Assembly (NCBI GenBank): GCA_021818565.1
Contig: JAKATV010000524.1
Location: 1-22,210 of the forward strand
Source: Planctomycetota bacterium
GTDB lineage: Bacteria; Planctomycetota; Phycisphaerae; WQYP01
Reading direction: 5' to 3'
DNA: 22,210 nt
The position numbers and the translations under genes are program-made. Shown here one piece after another: positions 1 through 7,640 of the stretch; position 1 is the first letter of the stretch, and each line of letters begins with the position of its first letter. The notes under the pieces were generated by a model. It ran no database searches and was not told the origin of the DNA. It was given only the letters and a program-made list of their open reading frames with translations.

Positions 1-58
1 CATCGCCCAGATGCAGATTTTCCAAGCCGCCGAGTTTTTCCAACAACCATGCCTTCAT
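1..58 (-). CDS. Partial MDR-family oxidoreductase (quinone reductase/alcohol dehydrogenase type), N-terminus only
   Basis: Only the first 19 codons are in the window; the rest lies beyond the left edge. The translation begins MKAWLLEKLGGLENL, which resembles the opening beta strand of medium-chain dehydrogenase/reductases of the zinc alcohol dehydrogenase or quinone oxidoreductase type. I chose the ATG at 58 because a GGAG ribosome site (complement of 67-70) lies 8 bases upstream; an in-frame ATG at 64 is too close to that site. The cofactor site and any zinc ligands are outside the window, so the substrate cannot be named. The upstream stop of hrpB lies about 97 bases away on the same strand, so this gene could be downstream in the same transcript. 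Confidence 0.6.
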   Translation of the reverse strand, partial: MKAWLLEKLGGLENLHLGD

Positions 59-154
59 AAACATTGCTCCAAAAAGAGACTATTTATTCTATGCGCCCGG
101 AGTGCGTAAAATAGTGGTGTCTAGCCGCGGCGATTCCACAATGCCACGACACCT

Positions 155-2695
155 TTAATTTCCATTTCTCCGGTGTCGCCGCAGCACGGGTTGCGCCTGC
201 GCCGGATTTTCCGGCCAGGCGTGTTTAGGATATCGCGCCCGCAAGTCTTTTCGTACCAGGGCGTAACTGCCGGACCAGAAACCGGCTAAATCATGGGTTA
301 TTTGCACCGGACGATGGTTAGGACCGAGAATTTCCAGCAGCACCGGTACGCGACCGCCGGCAATGCGGGGTGTATCTTGAAAGCCAAACAAATCCTGCAG
401 TCGCACTGATAATACTGGCGTGCCATCGTCACGATAATCAAGCTCTGCGGAGCGGCCATTAGGCAGGGCCAGATGAGACGGTGCCGCTTCAGCCAGTAAG
501 CGTGCTACGGCGTAATCCAAATTTGATTCAATGGCCGCAGCCAAGCCGTCTCCAGCAATCAACTTCCGCAATGCCGCCGGATTTAGCGAGCCGGATTCCA
601 ATAGCGACAGCAGGTCCACGGGGTTAAGGTCACGGATATGTTGTTCCGGCATCGCTTTTCGCAACATGGTCAGGCGCGCTGCTAAACGGCGCAGGGCCGC
701 ATCGCGTTGCAGAAATTCCGGCATTCGCTGCACGATATATGCGATTGCGACTTTCCGGAATTCTTCCGGATCAGGCTGGGAATCCACAAATTCCTCCAGC
801 ACCAGATCACGGTACAACACCCTGCGATGAGCCAATATCCGCCCGTCGGCAATCTCTATGCTTTTCTTCTCCCGGATGGATTCGGGATACATGCTTAACA
901 GTTGCTGATAGGTTATAGCCGATGCAATATGCACCATCGCCTCGCCGGGGCTGTTAGACACGGAAATATCCACCGCCACAAATAACGGAGCGCGAAGTAC
1001 CACCGATCCCGGTCCCATACGTACCCCGCCCCCACCGACCATGACTGCCCGCGAAGCGTCGGTTTCCCTTCGGCGGCAAATGCGTTCCGGGTAAGCCCGC
1101 AGCAGCAATTGCCCAATCTCCGCAGAATTGGTGCTCCCGGCAATCTGCGAAAAATCGATTTTAGCGTCAATCAGTCGCCCCAACTCATTGGCCACGGCAC
1201 GAACCTGAGCGGCCCCCATTGCGTCGATCGTAACGGACGCACCATGAGCACCCTTCTCCGCCAAGGCCATGACCCGGATCAAAACATCCGAATCCCCGAC
1301 ACCCGCCCCCCGCTGATCCTTGCGCGACGATACAATATCGCGCTGGGAAATTAATGCCGCCAGCAAAGCGCCCAAGGCATTTTTGCCACTGTGCATAGCC
1401 AAGAGAATCAGCCGCCCCAGACGCGGATGCAGCGGCAAGTCCAACATTTTTTTGCCAATCACCGTAAGCCGCAATCCATCGGATATCGGCTCTAAGGCAC
1501 CCAACTCCCGCAATAATTCCACCGCAGATTCCGTGCGGTGCGCCGGCGGGGACTCAAAGAATTCAAAGCCCTCGGGGCCATGCCGGTCCCAGGCATAGAG
1601 CGTTAGAATACTTTGCGCCAGATCAACTCGCTTGATTTCGGGAATCTCGAAATCTTTGAGGTGTTTGGTTTGTAATTCCGGCCATAGTCGGATGCATACC
1701 CCGGGTGCCGTGCGGCCGGCGCGGCCCATGCGTTGATCAGCAGACGCTTTGCTGATTTGGATTAAATCAAGTCGATCAACGCCGCGCTGTGCGTCAAGAC
1801 TGGCCTGCCGCACCAGCCCGGAATCAATGACAACTTTTACGCCATCAATGGTTAAGGATGTTTCGGCGATATTGGTGGAAAATATAATTTTGCGTTGCGG
1901 GCACGCTTTGAGCACGTTGACCTGGGCCTCCAGCGGCATGGAACCATACAATGTGCGTATGGCGTAGTGCGCCGCCAGCGGCAAGGTCCTGGCGACGGCC
2001 GCACAGCGATTAATCTCCATTGCCCCCGGGAGAAATACGAGAATATGTCCGGTATTTTCCAGTTCCAGTGCCGCGCGCACGGCAGACATGACACGATCTT
2101 CCAGTCGTCCCTCGCTTCCGGGGTGGTAGATTGTTCGCACCGGATAGAGCCGCCCCGGCACGCTTAGCACCGGTGCGTTATCCAGATACTGTGCGACTTT
2201 CTGCTCATCGAGCGTGGCGGACATGACCAAAATCAGCAGGTCCGGCCGAATCGTCCTTTGCACTTGCCGCAGCATGGCCAAGGTCAGGTCGCTGTGAATA
2301 CTGCGTTCATGAAACTCATCCAATATCACGGCACCAATATGTTCCAAGGAAGGGTCATCCAACAGTTGGCGAGCCAGAATTCCCTCGGTCATGATCCGCA
2401 AAGCTGTATCCGCACGGACCAGTTTCTCCATCCGCACCTGGTATCCGACCTGATGGCCAAGGGTCCAACCGCGTTCTTCAGCAATACGCGCTGCGACGGC
2501 CTTGGCCGCAACGCGCCGTGGCTGGAGGACGACAATACGTGGAGCGCCGGCGGAGAGAATTCCGGCCTCCAAGAGGGCGGGCGGAACACGCGTGGTTTTG
2601 CCCGCGCCGGGTTCCGCGGTAAGCACCAGCGCCTGCTGCCGCGAAAGCAGGGAGATAATTTGCGGCAAAAACGTATCTATGGGCAACACATTCAT
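155..2695 (-). CDS. hrpB: ATP-dependent RNA helicase HrpB
   Basis: DEAH/RHA-type superfamily 2 helicase of 846 residues, the usual HrpB length. Visible motifs are Walker A AEPGAGKTT (residues 27-35), the HrpB-style box II DEFH inside LDEFHERS (126-131), motif III SAT (159-161), STNIAETSLT (about 273-282) and motif VI QRMGRAGR (321-328). After the helicase core come the HA2 region and the HrpB-specific C-terminal domain. Known members bind and unwind RNA using ATP; the physiological role of HrpB in most bacteria is unclear. The start is taken at the ATG at 2695 (MNVLPIDTF); the frame is open to 2728, but the extra 11 residues do not look like the family. No strong ribosome site is seen. It is the last gene of a minus-strand run and is separated from the glucosidase gene by 118 bases containing a perfect AT-rich palindrome. 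Confidence 0.93.
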   Translation of the reverse strand: MNVLPIDTFLPQIISLLSRQQALVLTAEPGAGKTTRVPPALLEAGILSAGAPRIVVLQPRRVAAKAVAARIAEERGWTLGHQVGYQVRMEKLVRADTALRIMTEGILARQLLDDPSLEHIGAVILDEFHERSIHSDLTLAMLRQVQRTIRPDLLILVMSATLDEQKVAQYLDNAPVLSVPGRLYPVRTIYHPGSEGRLEDRVMSAVRAALELENTGHILVFLPGAMEINRCAAVARTLPLAAHYAIRTLYGSMPLEAQVNVLKACPQRKIIFSTNIAETSLTIDGVKVVIDSGLVRQASLDAQRGVDRLDLIQISKASADQRMGRAGRTAPGVCIRLWPELQTKHLKDFEIPEIKRVDLAQSILTLYAWDRHGPEGFEFFESPPAHRTESAVELLRELGALEPISDGLRLTVIGKKMLDLPLHPRLGRLILLAMHSGKNALGALLAALISQRDIVSSRKDQRGAGVGDSDVLIRVMALAEKGAHGASVTIDAMGAAQVRAVANELGRLIDAKIDFSQIAGSTNSAEIGQLLLRAYPERICRRRETDASRAVMVGGGGVRMGPGSVVLRAPLFVAVDISVSNSPGEAMVHIASAITYQQLLSMYPESIREKKSIEIADGRILAHRRVLYRDLVLEEFVDSQPDPEEFRKVAIAYIVQRMPEFLQRDAALRRLAARLTMLRKAMPEQHIRDLNPVDLLSLLESGSLNPAALRKLIAGDGLAAAIESNLDYAVARLLAEAAPSHLALPNGRSAELDYRDDGTPVLSVRLQDLFGFQDTPRIAGGRVPVLLEILGPNHRPVQITHDLAGFWSGSYALVRKDLRARYPKHAWPENPAQAQPVLRRHRRNGN

Positions 2696-2757
2696 GGCAT
2701 GAATCTTACAGCACGATGTTGAACGCATCGAGAGGCGACGAATCTGGAAGCTGGAAT

Positions 2758-2783
2758 CTCAAATTTGAAATTTCAAATTTGAG
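2758..2783. repeat. 26-bp perfect AT-rich palindrome
   Basis: Bases 2758-2783 are identical to their own reverse complement: CTC, then alternating AAATTT/GAAATTTC blocks, then GAG. The symmetry ends exactly at both borders. It lies between the stop of the beta-glucosidase gene and the start of hrpB. It has no loop and no following T tract, so it is not a classical intrinsic terminator, though an RNA stem could form. The inner AAATTTGAAATTT pattern looks like low-complexity intergenic repeats found scattered in some bacterial genomes; whether this one is dispersed cannot be told from one copy. Confidence 0.85.
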
Positions 2784-2813
2784 CTATCTCTGTCCACTGT
2801 AATCTCCGGCCCC

Positions 2814-4172
2814 TTAGCCCAGAGCGTTTCGGCGGATCACTTGCGAATAAAATTCGGCGCTCAATTTTGGGATGCGTTCCATGGTCTGGTAATTAACGTA
2901 ATGCAGGCCGAAGCGTTTGCTATAGCCACAGGCCCATTCAAAATTATCCAACAGACTCCAGTGAAAGTATCCCTTGAGCGCATAGCCTTCGCTGACCGCC
3001 CGGTGCGCGCTGATGAGATGTTGCTGCAGATACATTACCCGGGCGGTATCCCATATTTTATTGTCCGCATCGGGTGCATCAGGATAGGCGCAGCCGTTTT
3101 CTGTAATAAAAATCGCCTTGACGTTCCACAGTTCGGCAACCAGACGCGGCCCCCAATAGGTAATTGAAGGCCCGATGGTCAGCCAGGGCATATGCATGCG
3201 GGGATAATGCGGGCCGCATTCAACCTCACTGTATCCGCACGATTTGGTCGGATCATGGCGGATATACGTGGGAGCGTAAAGATTCAGCCCGACAAAATCG
3301 ATCGGGGACGATATTGTTTTCATATCCTCCTCGGTGAAAACAGGAGCGTCGGCTCCCTGAGCTTCCAGATATGCTGGATGGTATGCACCTTCTAAAATCG
3401 GCGTGAGAAACATTCCGGAGCGTTCACGCAGAGCATTGCGCGTCGCGTTGATATGTTCGGGCGTTTCAAGAATCGGCGCGCAATTAGGAATATTTTCCGC
3501 CAGGCCCACGCGACATTTGCTTGCGGCGTTGATGGCCTGAACGGCCATTCCATGACCGAGCACCGCGTGATGCCGAGCCTGGTTCAATACTTTAACCGAT
3601 GTTTGCTTGCCGGGGGCAAACGGCTCATCAGAAAAGCCATAACCTTTATCCAGGAAACAGACAAATTCATTGATGGTAAATATCCCCTCCACGCGGTCGC
3701 CGAGATTTCGGGCCATAAATTCGGCGTAGGACGCGAAATCCACCGCGCATTGCCGAGACTCCCATCCGCCATATCGGTCTTCGAGTGCCTGTGGCAAGTC
3801 CCAATGCATCAGGGTCATCCAAGGCTGAATTCCCACGGATCGCAGTTCATCCACCAGCCGTTTATAAAAATCCAGGCCCTTCTGATTGACTGCGCCGGTT
3901 CCTTCGGGAAATATTCTCGGCCATGAGGCGGAAAAGCGATACGCTTTGACGCCCAACGCCTTCATCAGCGCAACATCCTGCCGATACAGGTGATAATGAT
4001 CGCAGGCCGTCGCACCAGATTGCCCGGCGAAAACCGCACCCGGACGAAGGCAAAAAGTATCCCAAACCGAGGGGCCCCGGCCATCCTCCGCCACAGCACC
4101 TTCGATCTGATAGGCTGCGGTTGCGACACCCCAAGTGAAATCCGCGGGAAAACGACAATAATCAACGGCCAT
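2814..4172 (-). CDS. Glycoside hydrolase family 1 beta-glucosidase
   Basis: GH1 enzyme of 452 residues, full length for the family, expected to hydrolyse beta-linked glucosides or galactosides by a retaining mechanism. It starts with the typical FPADFTWGVATAAYQIEG segment and has MHWDLPQAL in the middle. The acid/base glutamate is in TINEF (E169 from this start; most members have TLNEP) and the nucleophile glutamate is in ITENG (E358). The aglycone-side motif SLLDNFEWACGYSKRFGL is near the C-terminus. There is no signal peptide, so it is probably cytoplasmic. The start is put at the ATG at 4172; a GTG at 4199 would add nine residues, but it lies inside a hairpin and neither start has a clear ribosome site. 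It follows prmC by 51 bases and may be cotranscribed. The natural sugar cannot be set from sequence. Confidence 0.92.
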   Translation of the reverse strand: MAVDYCRFPADFTWGVATAAYQIEGAVAEDGRGPSVWDTFCLRPGAVFAGQSGATACDHYHLYRQDVALMKALGVKAYRFSASWPRIFPEGTGAVNQKGLDFYKRLVDELRSVGIQPWMTLMHWDLPQALEDRYGGWESRQCAVDFASYAEFMARNLGDRVEGIFTINEFVCFLDKGYGFSDEPFAPGKQTSVKVLNQARHHAVLGHGMAVQAINAASKCRVGLAENIPNCAPILETPEHINATRNALRERSGMFLTPILEGAYHPAYLEAQGADAPVFTEEDMKTISSPIDFVGLNLYAPTYIRHDPTKSCGYSEVECGPHYPRMHMPWLTIGPSITYWGPRLVAELWNVKAIFITENGCAYPDAPDADNKIWDTARVMYLQQHLISAHRAVSEGYALKGYFHWSLLDNFEWACGYSKRFGLHYVNYQTMERIPKLSAEFYSQVIRRNALG

Positions 4173-4198
4173 ATATAAAACCCAAGCTACACGCGCCA

Positions 4199-4219
4199 CG
4201 CGCTTAATCGATAAGCGCG
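4199..4219 (-). other. Intercistronic hairpin between prmC and the beta-glucosidase gene
   Basis: An 8-bp perfect stem (CGCGCTTA pairing with TAAGCGCG) closes a 5-base loop. It lies in the 51-base gap after the prmC stop codon. No run of T follows directly on the minus strand, so a Rho-independent terminator is not supported; it may instead protect the 3' end of the upstream message or hinder translation of the glucosidase gene. Confidence 0.5.
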
Positions 4220-4223
4220 AATA

Positions 4224-5129
4224 TTACCCGGCTGCGGACTTTCTCACCAGTACACACCGGGGATGGGCTGCCGCGTCACGGACGATGCGGCTATCATGAA
4301 AGTCCTTCTGTGCCAGTAAAATATCTTGAACATCGGACGATTGGTCAAATGCCGTCTCCACAATGAGCGCTCCATCGGGCAATAAATATTCCGGGGCGTG
4401 CGTCGCCAGGCGACGATAAAAAGCTAATCCATCCGCCCCCCCATTTAACGCCACCTTGGGTTCATGCTGGGAAACCTCCGGCATAAGCTCGGCAATTTTA
4501 TTGGCGACAATATACGGAGGATTGCAAACAATGGCATGAAATTTAACCGGGGGAGACATCGCGGCTACGGGTTCAAATAAATCCCCTGAAAGAAAGCGGA
4601 TTCGGGCGGCAAGGTCATGCGCGGCCGCATTTTTTTCCGCAATCCGTAAAGCGGCAGGGCTGATATCCGATACGGTGAGCCGAGCTGTGGGCAGGTTTTT
4701 AGCCAGCGCGATGGCGATACATCCGCTACCGGTGCACATATCCAATATTTCCGGCGCTTCCCATGCAGGTGTCATCCGGGCCAGCCGAATCACCTGCTCC
4801 ACGATGGTTTCTGTATCCGGCCGGGGAATCAACACATCCGGGGTAACCGTAAACTCCAGAGAGTAGAACCAAGCCTTTCCAATCAGGTACGCGACCGGCG
4901 TGTGATCTTTCCGCTTTTTAACCATTTCCCGGAAAACTGCAACGTGTTCGGCTGGAGGAATTTGTTCAAAACGCGTGTAAAGGGCCATGCGAGAGCAATT
5001 AAGGCTATGGGCCAGTAACAGTTCCGCGGAAAGACGAGCTTCATCAATGCCGCTGCGCGTAAAATACGCCGTTGTCCACTGCAGCAGCTCGCCGATAGTC
5101 CATGCAACGGATTTCCGACTTACATCCAT
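4224..5129 (-). CDS. prmC: Peptide chain release factor N5-glutamine methyltransferase PrmC (HemK)
   Basis: This 301-residue protein has the family length and layout: an N-terminal helical domain that recognises the release factor, then a class I SAM-dependent methyltransferase fold. Visible motifs are IPRPDTE (101-107), the SAM-binding LDMCTGSGCIAIALA (129-143) and the catalytic NPPYI (203-207), which binds the substrate glutamine. The known reaction is methylation of the glutamine in the GGQ motif of RF1 and RF2, which speeds termination. The ATG at 5127-5129 directly abuts the TAA of the upstream desaturase gene (TAAATG), so translation is probably coupled. In many bacteria prmC follows prfA; that linkage is absent here. 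Confidence 0.95.
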   Translation of the reverse strand: MDVSRKSVAWTIGELLQWTTAYFTRSGIDEARLSAELLLAHSLNCSRMALYTRFEQIPPAEHVAVFREMVKKRKDHTPVAYLIGKAWFYSLEFTVTPDVLIPRPDTETIVEQVIRLARMTPAWEAPEILDMCTGSGCIAIALAKNLPTARLTVSDISPAALRIAEKNAAAHDLAARIRFLSGDLFEPVAAMSPPVKFHAIVCNPPYIVANKIAELMPEVSQHEPKVALNGGADGLAFYRRLATHAPEYLLPDGALIVETAFDQSSDVQDILLAQKDFHDSRIVRDAAAHPRCVLVRKSAAG

Positions 5130-6128
5130 TTAAACCGCGCGCCCCTGAATCCAACTGAAGGTTACCGGCGGCAGACCTCTTTGGAAATCAGCAATGCGAT
5201 CAGCGTGACTAAGGTACCGCTCCGCCTGCTTGCAGAGATACTCCTGCGCTTTTGCGGCGGCACCGGAAACCGAGCGCGAAGCGATGTCCCAGGTTTTGAT
5301 CAGGTGCTCGATAATGGCGGCATAATCATGGACGGTATAAACCCCCATACGTTGGGCAACCACCGCAAAATGATCAAACAAATCAGCATCTTTCCCATCG
5401 TACATCAACCGGCCCGGCATGGCGATAAGGCCGCGCATCATTTCCCGAAACGCCAAAATTCCGCCTTCCGGATCAGCCTCCATCACTTTTCCGGTCATGA
5501 TGGTATAAAACGCTTCATGGCGGGCCTCGTCACCGGAAATACGCAGGCAGATTTTGGCGAGGTTCGGATCGCCTTGTGCCGCGGCAACTTTGGCGACGTT
5601 GTTATGAGAAATCCGGGTAGCCCGTTCCTGAAATGACGTGTAAACCAATCCGTTATAAGGATCAGGATAAGCCCTGGGATTAAAACCATTGGCGATGAGA
5701 TGATGAATGGTCACTTCGATGCTGCGCATATCCACCCGCCCCGTAAGCCGAAGATAGGCGTTCAGCAAATCTCCATGGCGGTTTTCCTCGGCACTCCAGG
5801 CGCGCATCCATTTTGCCCAGGGTTTTTGTGTTGTCCCCTCATAATCGCGAGCGATAAGATTCAGAGAAACAGAATAACTTGGGAGAGCCTCTTCGGTGAC
5901 CATGTCTCCGACGAGTACTACCAGAGTTTCATCGGACAGGCTTTGCGCGGGAGTGCGGAAATCCTGTACCTGCTGGTGCCAGTTGCAGGCCGACAAATCT
6001 GGTAAATAATCGGTCGGTTGCCACGCTTTATCCACGGGTGAAAGGTAACCGAGATTATCCTGGACAACATCCTGCATGTTGTGGAGAATATCAAAATGAT
6101 GCTCGTAATTGTTGGATTCAGTCGGCAT
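5130..6128 (-). CDS. Soluble acyl-ACP desaturase (stearoyl-ACP 9-desaturase type, ferritin-like diiron)
   Basis: Protein of 332 residues in the fatty acid desaturase type 2 family. These soluble enzymes use O2, ferredoxin and a diiron centre to put a cis double bond into acyl chains on acyl carrier protein. All six expected iron ligands can be placed: the first E of TEEALPSY (about 79), E and H of EENRH (114-118), E of SFQERATRISH (about 168), and E and H of DEARH (200-204). Several stretches (EENRHGDLLNAYL, GRVDMR.IE, YTSFQERATRISH) are very close to plant chloroplast desaturases. There is no transit or signal peptide. The ATG at 6128 is chosen because GAGGAG lies 6 bases upstream; the frame is open to 6161. 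It is the first gene of the minus-strand run and probably leads prmC. Double-bond position and chain length are not predictable here. Confidence 0.9.
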   Translation of the reverse strand: MPTESNNYEHHFDILHNMQDVVQDNLGYLSPVDKAWQPTDYLPDLSACNWHQQVQDFRTPAQSLSDETLVVLVGDMVTEEALPSYSVSLNLIARDYEGTTQKPWAKWMRAWSAEENRHGDLLNAYLRLTGRVDMRSIEVTIHHLIANGFNPRAYPDPYNGLVYTSFQERATRISHNNVAKVAAAQGDPNLAKICLRISGDEARHEAFYTIMTGKVMEADPEGGILAFREMMRGLIAMPGRLMYDGKDADLFDHFAVVAQRMGVYTVHDYAAIIEHLIKTWDIASRSVSGAAAKAQEYLCKQAERYLSHADRIADFQRGLPPVTFSWIQGRAV

Positions 6129-6134
6129 GGGAAA

Positions 6135-6140
6135 CTCCTC
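6135..6140 (-). promoter_or_regulatory. Ribosome binding site deciding the desaturase start
   Basis: GAGGAG on the minus strand, 6 bases before the ATG at 6128. It supports this start over the upstream in-frame codon at 6161. Confidence 0.75.
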
Positions 6141-6271
6141 GATTAACAATCGTCGCACCACTTATCATCTACGATAACACCAACCCTGCCGCCATGGGAA
6201 ATAAAAACCGTTTGTCCGCAAACTAATTTGGCCATCGATCCGGCCCAGGGCCACTTTTACGCGCGGTTGGT

Positions 6272-6300
6272 CGGACAGGCTCCCGGGGGCAAAATATAAT
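6272..6300 (+). promoter_or_regulatory. Candidate sigma-70 promoter of cinA
   Basis: A perfect -10 box TATAAT (6295-6300) lies 17 bases after CGGACA (6272-6277), which matches four of six -35 consensus bases. Transcription would start near 6307 and give a leader of about 57 bases before cinA. It sits in the 235-base divergent gap between the desaturase gene and cinA. No equally good promoter was found for the desaturase on the other strand. Confidence 0.5.
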
Positions 6301-6363
6301 TCGGTTTGCCAAGTATTTATAATTGGCGACAATTTACCCACGGACCGGAAAGGCCAGACAACC

Positions 6364-7632
6364 ATGAATGCGATTATCATTTCGATTGGCGATGAACTTA
6401 CCTCGGGGCTAACCATGAACAGCAATGCCGCATGGCTGGGGCGGCAACTCACAGAGTTGGGAATCAGTTGTCAGTTGCAACTGACTATTGGCGATAATCA
6501 ATCGGCAATTGCTGCGGCCATCAGGCAGAGCATTACGCAATGCGACATTCTGCTTATTTCCGGCGGATTAGGTCCCACAGAAGATGATCTCACACGCCGC
6601 GCTGTGGCTGAGGCGATGGGTGAACCGCTGGTAATGGATCAGGTAGCCTTGAGCGACTTGGAGGCCTTTTTTCGGCGGATCAATCGGACCATGACGGAGA
6701 ACAATCGGCTACAGGCGATGCGACCACTTAGCGCCTCGTGTGTCAAGAATTCCTGTGGCACAGCACCGGGAATTATGGCCCGCCTGAGCAACACGCAAAT
6801 CTTTGTAATGCCAGGCGTGCCCAAGGAAATGAAGGCGATGTTTGAACTGTCCTACAAACCGTTGCTGCAAGCGGCGGCGGGCAACGTCGTGCGGCGGATC
6901 ATGGCGCTTAATATCTGTGGTGCCGGCGAATCATGGATCGGCTCGCGTATTGCCGACCTCATGAAGCGCGGAGCAAATCCATCCGTCGGCACAACCGTTC
7001 ACGACGGCATTGTTTCCGTTCGCATCTACGCCACGGGAAAGCCCGCGGAAGCCGGTGCGATGATAGAGGCAATGGCCAACACGGTGCGTCACAGGCTGGG
7101 TGAACTGATTTTTTCAGCGGATCAGGTCGCTCTTGAAACCGTTGTTGTGCAGGCATTACTAAGCCAGGAGAGTACCGTCACCACCGCGGAAAGCTGCACC
7201 GGCGGATGGATCGCGATGATGCTCACTAACGTTCCCGGCAGTTCCGCATGTTTCAAGCGTGGCTGGGTCACGTACAGTGATGAAAGCAAATCGGCGGATA
7301 TTGGTGTTGATCCTGAAGTCATTACAAAATACGGAGCCGTCAGCCGGGAAGTGGCCGCCACGATGGCGCAACAGGCCCGGAGCCGGGCGGAAGCACATTG
7401 GGCCCTTGCGGTTACGGGCAATGCCGGTCCGGTCAGCGATGACCCGAAGAATCCCGTGGGGCTGGTGTATATCGGTATTGCCGGGCCGAACGGACATGGG
7501 GATATTTATGTACGGAACTGCCAATTCTCCGGCGACCGCCAGAGCATTCGCCTGCGGAGCAGTCAGATGGCGCTAACACTGCTTCGATTAAAACTGCTCG
7601 GCCTTGATCCAGAGGCGGTCCTTCCGCCATGA
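6364..7632 (+). CDS. cinA: CinA-like protein: MoaB-type domain plus NMN amidohydrolase domain
   Basis: This 422-residue protein has both CinA domains. The N-terminal MoCF/MoaB-like domain, linked to ADP-ribose pyrophosphatase activity in studied members, shows GDELTSG near residue 9 and SGGLGPTEDD at 66-75. The C-terminal PncC domain, known to deamidate nicotinamide mononucleotide in pyridine nucleotide recycling, shows TAESCTGG (274-281), VPGSSACF and TGNAGP (351-356; usually TGIAGP). It is a cytoplasmic enzyme. The ATG at 6364 has GGAAAGG (6347-6353) upstream at a slightly long spacing of 10 bases. It is divergent from the desaturase gene and ends only 8 bases before the end of the convergent KamA-like gene. 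The old name (competence/damage-inducible) does not imply competence here. Confidence 0.94.
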   Translation: MNAIIISIGDELTSGLTMNSNAAWLGRQLTELGISCQLQLTIGDNQSAIAAAIRQSITQCDILLISGGLGPTEDDLTRRAVAEAMGEPLVMDQVALSDLEAFFRRINRTMTENNRLQAMRPLSASCVKNSCGTAPGIMARLSNTQIFVMPGVPKEMKAMFELSYKPLLQAAAGNVVRRIMALNICGAGESWIGSRIADLMKRGANPSVGTTVHDGIVSVRIYATGKPAEAGAMIEAMANTVRHRLGELIFSADQVALETVVVQALLSQESTVTTAESCTGGWIAMMLTNVPGSSACFKRGWVTYSDESKSADIGVDPEVITKYGAVSREVAATMAQQARSRAEAHWALAVTGNAGPVSDDPKNPVGLVYIGIAGPNGHGDIYVRNCQFSGDRQSIRLRSSQMALTLLRLKLLGLDPEAVLPP

Positions 7633-7640
7633 AACATCCG

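Noticed and set aside
4199..4219. Hairpin as an intrinsic terminator after prmC
   Set aside because: The stem is good but no T run follows directly on the minus strand; listed only as a hairpin.
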